Position numbers and translations under genes: made by a program
NCBI GenBank assembly: GCA_003508605.1
Contig: DNUB01000292.1
Coordinates: 1 to 10,395 of the forward strand
DNA: 10,395 nucleotides
Source: Oscillospiraceae bacterium
Lineage (GTDB): Bacteria > Bacillota > Clostridia > Oscillospirales > Ruminococcaceae
Direction: 5' to 3'
Part shown: positions 1 through 4,990 of the stretch, in pieces
Position numbering within the stretch: the first letter of the stretch is position 1
Layout of the letters: each line of letters begins with the position of its first letter
The notes under the pieces: generated by a model
Databases searched by the model: none
Seen by the model: the letters and a program-made list of their open reading frames with translations, nothing else
Told to the model about the DNA's origin: nothing

Positions 1-13
1 AGACTGAATGGAA

Positions 14-35
14 CCCGCCGCCTAAGAGGCGGGGG
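14..35. other. GC-rich hairpin at left edge
   Basis: Six-base arms at 18-23 (CCGCCT) and 27-32 (AGGCGG) close on a 3-nt loop; an alternative register pairs CCCGCC (14-19) with GGCGGG (28-33). It may be the terminator of a gene left of the window, but no U-run follows directly (GACATCGG, then a T-rich stretch), so its role is unproven. Confidence 0.3.
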
Positions 36-85
36 ACATCGGATTTTGATTATATTATGTATAAAGCAGCATAGCAACAGCATTG

Positions 86-136
86 AAAAAAACACCGTAC
101 AAATTCCCAAAAGGGGTCTTTGTACGGTGTTTTTTT
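86..136 (-). terminator. Strong intrinsic terminator of the DUF4234 gene, probably bidirectional
   Basis: Perfect 18-base inverted arms lie at 86-103 and 119-136, with A-runs outside the left arm and T-runs outside the right, so it can work in either direction. The core is CACCGTAC/GTACGGTG; a further CCC/GGG pairing is possible inside the 15-nt loop. The right arm overlaps the stop codon (135-137) of the minus-strand gene. Confidence 0.9.
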
Positions 137-596
137 ATCCTATGGCATTATAGTTGGCGCATAAAAGATTGCAGGCTCTGAACATTTTGTACAGATATAC
201 AAACGGACCCACAATAATAAGAACGCCCAAAACATTCCAAAGCCAGTAATCCGCTGCGGAAAAGGAAAACTGAATACCTCTCCTGCGCAGCTCGCTACCC
301 ATTCTTGCGGATATTCTGTGATACCAAACAATTGCTCCTATGCCAAAGGTAATAGGTGCGATTATGAAAAAAAGCAGGCAGAAGTGCATGGTCTTCTTTC
401 CGTCATACCTTGAGGCGACTATGTTTATGCTTTCGGAAACCGAGGACATTACCACCAGGCTGTAAATTCCAAAGGTTATAAGATTTAACAGTATAAATTT
501 TATAAGACTTTTGTTGGTTTTCAGCTGCCCCACAGGACCTGAGCCCGCATACTGCTGCGGATACATAGGCTGTTGATTTCTGTAGATGTTGTTCAT
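135..596 (-). CDS. DUF4234-type small membrane protein
   Basis: A 153-residue protein of unknown function. The first ~30 residues are hydrophilic and rich in Q, P and Y. Three hydrophobic segments follow at about 33-53, 70-93 and 116-138; the first carries the TFGIYS signature I associate with DUF4234 proteins, and the last ends in a Y-K-M-F-R-A-C-N stretch. A basic, predicted cytosolic loop (residues ~94-114, with R-R-R) separates helices 2 and 3. Start choice: ATG at 596-594 is preceded by AAGGAG (605-610 on the plus strand) at 8-nt spacing. The gene is monocistronic, with its own promoter (649-677) and terminator (86-136), and is divergent from the acetyltransferase gene. The family assignment rests on motif and topology recall; no biochemical role is known to me. 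Confidence 0.8.
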   Translation of the reverse strand: MNNIYRNQQPMYPQQYAGSGPVGQLKTNKSLIKFILLNLITFGIYSLVVMSSVSESINIVASRYDGKKTMHFCLLFFIIAPITFGIGAIVWYHRISARMGSELRRRGIQFSFSAADYWLWNVLGVLIIVGPFVYLYKMFRACNLLCANYNAIG

Positions 597-634
597 AATT
601 TGCTCTCCTTAAGTTATGTTTTTATAATGTGATC

Positions 635-656
635 GGTATACTTTAATAAATATACC
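635..656. promoter_or_regulatory. Candidate operator overlapping the -10 of the DUF4234 promoter
   Basis: An inverted repeat, GGTATA (635-640) and TATACC (651-656) with a 10-nt spacer, covers the -10 box and the predicted start site. The position suits a repressor site, but short AT-rich inverted repeats are common by chance and no regulator is encoded nearby. Confidence 0.3.
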
Positions 657-677
657 ACAATCTGTCGAAAAAGTCAA
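649..677 (-). promoter_or_regulatory. Sigma-A type promoter for the DUF4234 gene
   Basis: On the minus strand TTGACT (-35, plus-strand 672-677) is separated by exactly 17 nt from TATATT (-10, plus-strand 649-654). The expected start site is near 642, giving a leader of about 45 nt before the ATG at 596. Confidence 0.75.
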
Positions 678-717
678 AGCCCTTCATTCCGAAAAAAAAT
701 GCATGGAGCTTTTCGAC
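664..717. repeat. Inverted repeat in the divergent promoter region
   Basis: GTCGAAAA (664-671) is mirrored by TTTTCGAC (710-717). The enclosed TTCATTCCGAAAAA (684-697 region) followed shortly by AAATG is repeated near 9272-9291, which suggests a diverged intergenic repeat. The left arm touches the -35 box of the minus-strand promoter. Confidence 0.45.
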
Positions 718-752
718 GGACTAAAGGGAATCTCTAAAGACTAAATCATATC

Positions 753-781
753 TTGTTTTATTTTCCTGTTTATGCTATACT
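753..781 (+). promoter_or_regulatory. Promoter of the GNAT gene
   Basis: TTGTTT (753-758) and TATACT (776-781) are 17 nt apart, and the -10 is extended by a TG two bases upstream (773-774). The predicted start site near 788 leaves a short leader containing the ribosome binding site. Confidence 0.7.
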
Positions 782-810
782 GAATAAAACCGATTTAAAA
801 GGAGAAAAAA

Positions 811-1335
811 ATGAGATATTTACAGATAGAAACGGACAGACTGATATTAAGACCCTTGGAGATTTCCGATGCGGAGCATATTTTTAATACATGGACATCC
901 GACCCGAGGGTAACAAAATATATGACTTACACAACTCATAAAAGCGTGGATAATACAAAGCAGTGGCTTGAATCCGTTACCGCAAATGCAGACAGCGAAA
1001 ATGTTCTTGATACGGGCTTTCAGTTAAAGGAAACAGGAAAGCTTATCGGCAGCGGAGGTGCGACTTATAATTCCGAACATGACCGATGGGACTTAGGCTA
1101 TAACTTTGCTTACGATTATTGGCACAAGGGCTATGCCACCGAAGCGGTAAGGGCCGTTGTGGGTATTTTAAGAGCAAAAGGAATAAGGCGTTTTATGGCG
1201 GAGCATGCGGTGAAAAATATTTACAGCGGCAAAGTTATGGAGAAAATAGGAATGAAATTTGACCGTAAGGGTACATATTCCTGCTATGACGGGCGGGTTT
1301 TTAACGCAAATTTTTATATTATGGATTTAGATTAA
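811..1335 (+). CDS. GNAT N-acetyltransferase, RimJ/RimL-like (Acetyltransf_3)
   Basis: A 174-residue cytosolic protein predicted to transfer the acetyl group of acetyl-CoA to an amine; the substrate cannot be read from sequence. Visible marks are the N-terminal ETDRLILRPL (residues 7-16) typical of RimJ/RimL-like GNATs, motif A LGYNFAYDYWHKGYATEAV (95-113) with the Q/R-x-x-G-x-A-type pyrophosphate loop as H-K-G-Y-A, and motif B around N-I-Y-S-G-K-V-M-E-K-I-G-M (136-148). Length is normal for the family. GGAG (801-804) is 6 nt before the ATG. It has its own promoter and is not obviously in an operon. Its TAA stop (1333-1335) lies inside the TTAA that begins the palindromic element downstream, so the insertion may have defined or slightly altered the C-terminus. 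General protein or small-molecule N-acetylation is the safest call. Confidence 0.9.
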   Translation: MRYLQIETDRLILRPLEISDAEHIFNTWTSDPRVTKYMTYTTHKSVDNTKQWLESVTANADSENVLDTGFQLKETGKLIGSGGATYNSEHDRWDLGYNFAYDYWHKGYATEAVRAVVGILRAKGIRRFMAEHAVKNIYSGKVMEKIGMKFDRKGTYSCYDGRVFNANFYIMDLD

Positions 1336-1462
1336 GGCAACACCGCACAATTATTGTCGTCCGAGTGCCTGTCAGATTTTACGAGAAGCTTTGGCTTCTC
1401 GTAAAATCTGCAAGCAGTCGGGCAGCAAAGAAAAAGCCGCTGATTTTGCGGTGTTAACTTAA
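1332..1462. mobile_element. MITE-like palindromic element bounded by TTAA
   Basis: A 131-bp non-coding element. Its 16-bp ends (1332-1347 and 1447-1462) are inverted repeats matching at 14 of 16 positions, each with TTAA outermost. At the centre is a perfect 17-bp hairpin (1373-1389 with 1394-1410, loop TTTG). The arms between also pair: about 1355-1372 matches the reverse complement of 1411-1428 at roughly 13 of 18 positions, most mismatches being C/T changes that allow G-U pairs. The design resembles a miniature inverted-repeat transposable element or a REP-like repeat with no coding capacity. The flanking TTAA (or TA inside it) could be the target-site duplication. It sits between the GNAT stop and recG, where the hairpin could also affect transcription, although there is no U-run. 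Confidence 0.75.
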
Positions 1463-1507
1463 GGCGATGCCGCACGGAGGCCGACTTACAGCCTTGTATG
1501 GTGAAAG
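1459..1507. repeat. Degenerate second copy of the element's end, abutting the first
   Basis: Starting at the shared TTAA (1459-1462), positions 1459-1475 match the left end of the element (1332-1348) at 14 of 17 positions in direct orientation. No matching right end is seen before recG, though AGGC...GCCT near 1477-1494 can form a small stem. It looks like a truncated or diverged tandem insertion. Confidence 0.45.
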
Positions 1508-1543
1508 GTGAATAACAGAATAAACAAATCAGAGAAAATAAGA

Positions 1544-3574
1544 ATGATAAAAAATAATTGTGAAATAACATATTTAAAGGGAATAGGCGAAAAAAGAGCC
1601 GGACTGTACAGAAAGCTTGGCATAAACTCCCTTGAAGAGCTGATAACCTATTACCCCAGGGACTATATAGATTACAGCGATCCGGTACCCATAAAGGATA
1701 TAGAAAACGGCGAAACCTGCGTATTTAAAGGCACTGTTACCAAAAAGCTAAAGCCCTATTTCAGCGGCAGAATTACGGTTTATCACGCCGCCGTAAGCGA
1801 CGGCACAGACGAAATGCTTCTGACGTTTTTTAACAGTCAATTCAGCTTCGATAAGCTGGTGGCAAAGCAAACCTATCTTTTCTACGGAAAGGTCACCTGC
1901 GATTTTGCGAAAAAGGAGGCGGCTTCTCCCCTTTTTATTCCGGAATCCGCCGAAAACGTTATCACTCCCAAATATTCTCTTACCAAAGGACTGTCCAACA
2001 ATATTGTTTCCGCAAATATCGGAGCCGCTCTTGAAAAAGCGGATTTTGAGGATTTACTGCCCGATTATATAAGAGAAAGGGAAAAGCTGCTCCCCTTAAG
2101 GGAAGCGGTAAACAATATCCATTTTCCCAAAAGTATCGGCGCATTTCTTGAAGCGCAAAAAAGGCTTGCCTTTGAGGAGCTTTTGGTTTTGCAGCTGGGC
2201 TTGTCCCTTTTGGGAAGGAAAAAGCGCAAAGCAGGCGGCATAAAAATGGAAAAGGTGCGGATAAGGGATTTTTTCGAGTCGCTGCCCTTTCAGCCCACTA
2301 ATGCCCAAAAAAACGCCATTAAGGAATGTATAGCGGATATGTGCGGCGAAAGACCTATGAACAGGCTTTTACAGGGCGATGTGGGCAGCGGAAAAACCTT
2401 GGTGGCGGCGGCGGTAATTTACTTTACGGTAAAAAACGGATACCAATGCACCTTAATGGCACCTACGGAAATATTGGCAAAGCAGCATAGAGATACCTTA
2501 TCAAAGCTTTTAGAGCCTTTGGGAGTGGCAGTGGAGCTTCTGACAGGCTCCATGACCGAAAAGGAGAAAAGGGAAGCGAAAAAGCGTATAGAAAGCGGAG
2601 AAGCGCAGGTAGCGGTGGGCACTCATGCGCTGATACAGAAATCCGTGGTTTTCGCCAATCTTGCTTTATCGGTAACGGACGAGCAGCACCGCTTCGGCGT
2701 TGCCCAGCGTTCAAGGCTTCAGGCAAAGGGAGAAGATCCCCACAGCCTTGTAATGTCCGCTACGCCCATACCCCGTACCCTTGCCCTTATGATTTATGCG
2801 GATCTCGATATTTCGGTGCTTAATGAAATGCCGAAGGGGCGGCTTCCCATAAAGACCTATGGTGTAGACAGCAGCTATCACAGGCGGCTTTATAATTTTA
2901 TAATAAAATATGTCAATGAAGGCTATCAGGCCTATATAGTCTGTCCCTTGATAGAGGAGGGCGCAGCCGATAAGACCGCAGCGGCAAAGTATTTTGAAAC
3001 CCTCCGAAACGGTGCGCTGAAGGGCGTTTCCATGGGGCTGCTTCACGGCAGAATGAAGCAGGCGGACAAGGATAAGGTTATGTCGGATTTTAAGGATAAC
3101 CGCATAAGCGTCCTTGTTGCAACCACGGTGGTGGAGGTGGGAGTTGACGTGCCCAACGCCGTCGTTATGATAATAGAAAACGCCGAGCAGTTCGGACTTT
3201 CACAGCTGCACCAGCTAAGGGGGCGGGTGGGAAGAGGAAACGTACAGTCCCACTGTATTCTCGTTACCGACAGCAAAAACGAATACACAAAATCAAGAGT
3301 GGACACAATGGTGGAAACCTGCGACGGCTTTAAAATAGCCAACAGGGATTTAGAACTGAGAGGACCGGGAGATTTCTTCGGTGCGGCGCAGCATGGACTT
3401 CCGCCTCTTAAAATCGCCAATATGACAAGGGATATCGACATTGTTTATCTTGCGCAGAAATATTCGTCGGAAATTTTGGGCGAGGACGAAAATCTGTCCC
3501 TTGAAAAAAATAAGGGATTAAGACAGCTTGTATTGCAGCTTTTTAAAGGGGGCGAAAAATACGGAATCAACTGA
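1544..3574 (+). CDS. recG: ATP-dependent DNA helicase RecG
   Basis: A superfamily 2 branch-migration helicase that remodels stalled replication forks and Holliday junctions. Numbering from ATG 1544 (676 residues): N-terminal wedge/OB region ~1-230 with the early YLKGIGEKRA motif; Walker A GDVGSGKT at ~278-285; Walker B/motif II DEQH at ~379-382; motif III SAT at ~405-407; motif VI QLRGRVGR at ~557-564; then the translocation (TRG) segment RGPGDFFG. Length fits the family (roughly 680-690). Start: the frame stays open to a GTG at 1508 (688 residues), but neither start has a good Shine-Dalgarno. ATG 1544 puts YLKG eight residues from the start, as in typical RecG, and is preferred. The TRG motif reads G-A-A-Q-H-G instead of the usual G-T-R-Q-S-G. 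The 3' end overlaps rsmE by 47 nt. Confidence 0.95.
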   Translation: MIKNNCEITYLKGIGEKRAGLYRKLGINSLEELITYYPRDYIDYSDPVPIKDIENGETCVFKGTVTKKLKPYFSGRITVYHAAVSDGTDEMLLTFFNSQFSFDKLVAKQTYLFYGKVTCDFAKKEAASPLFIPESAENVITPKYSLTKGLSNNIVSANIGAALEKADFEDLLPDYIREREKLLPLREAVNNIHFPKSIGAFLEAQKRLAFEELLVLQLGLSLLGRKKRKAGGIKMEKVRIRDFFESLPFQPTNAQKNAIKECIADMCGERPMNRLLQGDVGSGKTLVAAAVIYFTVKNGYQCTLMAPTEILAKQHRDTLSKLLEPLGVAVELLTGSMTEKEKREAKKRIESGEAQVAVGTHALIQKSVVFANLALSVTDEQHRFGVAQRSRLQAKGEDPHSLVMSATPIPRTLALMIYADLDISVLNEMPKGRLPIKTYGVDSSYHRRLYNFIIKYVNEGYQAYIVCPLIEEGAADKTAAAKYFETLRNGALKGVSMGLLHGRMKQADKDKVMSDFKDNRISVLVATTVVEVGVDVPNAVVMIIENAEQFGLSQLHQLRGRVGRGNVQSHCILVTDSKNEYTKSRVDTMVETCDGFKIANRDLELRGPGDFFGAAQHGLPPLKIANMTRDIDIVYLAQKYSSEILGEDENLSLEKNKGLRQLVLQLFKGGEKYGIN

Positions 3575-4343
3575 CAGCCTTGAATATGGCAGGGATAGCG
3601 GGGACAAAAGAGAGCGTTGGCGTTACCCTCGGTTTTTCGGGCAGAGCGACGGAGAGAGAGCCGTTATTGCAGGCGACGACGCAAGGCATATTTTGACGGT
3701 TTTGCGAATGAAGCCGGGCGAGAGGGTGGTGCTTTGCGACGGCAGAGGAAAGGATTATCTTTGCCGCATAGTGCTGTGCCAAAAGGATTTTGTGGAGCTG
3801 GAGGCGGAGGACAGCAGGAAAAACGAAGCCGAGCCTACAGTGGAAATCACGCTTTTTCAATGCCTTCCGAAAAGCGATAAAATGGATTTTATTGTACAGA
3901 AGGCAACGGAGCTTGGAGCGGCAAGAGTGGTTCCTGTTTTATCGAAACGCTGCGTTTCACGTCCCGATGAAAAAAACGCCGAAAAAAAGGTTTGCCGCTG
4001 GCAGAAAATAGCAGAGGAGGCGGCAAAGCAAAGCGGAAGGGGAAGAATCCCCGAAATCTGTTCGCTGACAGATTTTAGAAGCGCAGTAAGGGAATACGGC
4101 AATAAGGGAAAGGGCATACTTTTTTATGAATGCGGGGGCAAAAAAATTTCGCAGCTTATCACAGCCGGAGCGGATAAGATAGGCGTTTTTGTCGGCAGCG
4201 AGGGAGGCTTTGAGCCCGAAGAAGCGGCTTTTGCCGAGGGAAACGGCATAGAAGCGGCAACCTTGGGCAAAAGGATATTAAGGTGCGAAACTGCACCGAT
4301 AGCCGCCCTTTCCGTATTGATGAATTTAACAGGAAATTTATGA
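3528..4343 (+). CDS. rsmE: 16S rRNA (uracil-1498-N3)-methyltransferase RsmE
   Basis: A SPOUT-class methyltransferase that uses S-adenosylmethionine to methylate N3 of U1498 in 16S rRNA. Visible marks, numbered from the TTG start (271 residues): an N-terminal PUA-like segment with PRFF (34-37) and GDDARHILTVLRMKPGE (49-65); DKMDFIVQKATELG (117-130); and the C-terminal knot with VGSEGGFEPEE (222-232) and LGKRILRCETAP (246-257). Family members are usually ~240-250 residues and begin M-P-R-F-F. Here that ATG is absent (Tyr codon TAC at 3624), and the only ATG/GTG/TTG in frame upstream is TTG 3528, inside recG. The true start is therefore uncertain; an ACG at 3561, 8 nt after AAAGGGGG (3545-3552), is a speculative alternative. 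Translation is probably coupled to recG. The core is intact. Confidence 0.92.
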   Translation: MYCSFLKGAKNTESTDSLEYGRDSGDKRERWRYPRFFGQSDGERAVIAGDDARHILTVLRMKPGERVVLCDGRGKDYLCRIVLCQKDFVELEAEDSRKNEAEPTVEITLFQCLPKSDKMDFIVQKATELGAARVVPVLSKRCVSRPDEKNAEKKVCRWQKIAEEAAKQSGRGRIPEICSLTDFRSAVREYGNKGKGILFYECGGKKISQLITAGADKIGVFVGSEGGFEPEEAAFAEGNGIEAATLGKRILRCETAPIAALSVLMNLTGNL

Positions 4344-4378
4344 AAATTTTAGTTAATATGCTATATTTGTTTTTTCGC

Positions 4379-4407
4379 TTGAAAAATCGGAGAAAATGAT
4401 ATATAAT
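4379..4407 (+). promoter_or_regulatory. Near-consensus promoter of the acidic membrane protein gene
   Basis: TTGAAA (4379-4384) and a perfect TATAAT (4402-4407) are separated by 17 nt, which suggests strong sigma-A dependent expression. The predicted start near 4414 gives a ~47-nt leader ending in AAGGAGG (4446-4452). The 117-bp gap after rsmE shows no clear hairpin terminator, so rsmE transcripts may read through. Confidence 0.85.
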
Positions 4408-4460
4408 AAATTTAAGTAAATTTTCAAAAACTTGATAACAAATTCAAGGAGGACTTATAC

Positions 4461-4730
4461 ATGAATAAGGGGTTAGTGGGTTTTTTAGTAGGAATACTTG
4501 CATTGTTGGGCGGTGCATTTGTCGCTGCAATGCTTTTGAAGGATAAGATCGCTAAAAAAAGAGAAGAGGAAGAGGACGAGGACGAATATATTGACGATGA
4601 GGAATTTATTCATTTCTTCGGCGACGATGACGAAATGCCCTCCGTAACCGATGAGGATATTGACGGCGACGGTGAAGAGGAAGACGCCGACGCAGAGGAT
4701 GAAGAGGGAAATAAAGAGGAACAGCTTTGA
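4461..4730 (+). CDS. Single-helix membrane protein with very acidic tail, function unknown
   Basis: An 89-residue protein I cannot assign to a function. A single hydrophobic helix (about residues 4-26, glycine- and leucine-rich) is followed by a basic stop-transfer patch (KDKIAKK, 27-33) and then a 55-residue tail in which 32 residues are Asp or Glu. The arrangement predicts an inner-membrane anchor, with the positive patch and acidic tail in the cytoplasm, or a lipid-free signal-anchor protein. The tail has an aromatic island (residues 50-53, I-H-F-F) inside the acidic run. Start is secure: AAGGAGG ends 8 nt before the ATG, below a near-consensus promoter. Acidic low-complexity tails can bind basic proteins, RNA-binding factors or divalent cations; which applies here is not visible. 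No operon partner is evident. Confidence 0.8.
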   Translation: MNKGLVGFLVGILALLGGAFVAAMLLKDKIAKKREEEEDEDEYIDDEEFIHFFGDDDEMPSVTDEDIDGDGEEEDADAEDEEGNKEEQL

Positions 4731-4767
4731 TTTAAACCGGGCAATGGGATTTTGCAGTTGGTTTAAA
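4731..4767. other. Hairpin just after the acidic protein stop codon
   Basis: TTTAAACC (4731-4738) pairs with GGTTTAAA (4760-4767), with an inner GCAA/TTGC stem (4741-4744, 4752-4755). It begins immediately after the TGA stop. It lacks a U-run and may act as an mRNA 3' stabiliser or a weak terminator. Confidence 0.45.
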
Positions 4768-4835
4768 AAGCCCATGCTTCGTCTTATTCAGCAGCGGCTT
4801 TATCCCTGCGGGGACGAGTGCTTTTTACGAAGGAC

Positions 4836-4866
4836 TTGGAAAGCTTTTTTCGGAAATTCATATAAA
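4836..4866 (+). promoter_or_regulatory. Weak candidate promoter for the GH43 operon or a small RNA
   Basis: TTGGAA (4836-4841) and TATAAA (4861-4866) have a long 19-nt spacer. If real, transcription would begin near 4873 and run through the hairpins and terminator upstream of the GH43 gene. Confidence 0.25.
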
Positions 4867-4905
4867 TCGGGGGGATCCCCCCTTACCGAGCCGATTTTTG
4901 ATCGG
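4864..4905 (+). promoter_or_regulatory. Overlapping, mutually exclusive hairpins in the GH43 leader
   Basis: Three pairings compete: a 14-bp perfect palindrome of six G, AT and six C (4869-4882); AAATCGG (4864-4870) with CCGATTT (4891-4897); and CCGAT (4891-4895) with ATCGG (4901-4905). Competing stems ahead of a terminator are the usual layout of a regulated leader, but no known riboswitch or antiterminator consensus is recognised. The 260-bp stretch 4731-4990 shows no credible gene. Confidence 0.35.
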
Positions 4906-4919
4906 GTCTATGTTCGCTT

Positions 4920-4959
4920 TGCCGTTATAAAGGTATTATCTTTTATAACGGCATTTTTT
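4920..4959 (+). terminator. Strong intrinsic terminator 31 nt upstream of the GH43 start
   Basis: A perfect 12-bp stem, TGCCGTTATAAA (4920-4931) with TTTATAACGGCA (4942-4953), has a 10-nt loop and is followed by six T (4954-4959). It would end transcripts from the acidic protein gene. It could also be a conditional terminator in the GH43 leader, because little room remains for a promoter after it. Confidence 0.85.
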
Positions 4960-4990
4960 GAAATACTGTGAAATATTGCGGAGAACAGCC

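Noticed and set aside
1332..1571. 79-codon minus-strand open frame across the palindromic element
   Set aside because: It runs through the hairpin and repeat DNA and the recG 5' end, has no ribosome binding site and no recognisable protein motif.
3586..3640. ATG at 3586 as the rsmE start with a frameshift into the PRFF frame
   Set aside because: It lies in another frame, has no Shine-Dalgarno, and its translation does not resemble an RsmE N-terminus, so a frameshift is not the simplest explanation.
3617..3880. Arg-rich open frame inside rsmE (plus strand)
   Set aside because: It is an out-of-frame reading of rsmE; low-complexity Arg-rich translation is typical of a shadow frame, while the rsmE frame carries clear motifs.
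4869..4882. G6-AT-C6 palindrome as a cloning-site artefact (contains GGATCC)
   Set aside because: The flanking pairing and continuous intergenic context look natural, and there is no vector sequence around it; kept only as part of the leader structure.
4651..4971. 106-codon open frame overlapping the acidic protein gene and its downstream region
   Set aside because: It begins inside the acidic protein gene in another frame and runs through two hairpins and the terminator; no motif is seen.
4958..4990. Upstream TTG start for the GH43 gene
   Set aside because: The TTG overlaps the terminator's T-run, has no ribosome binding site, and the ATG at 4991 has GGAG at good spacing and matches the family N-terminus.
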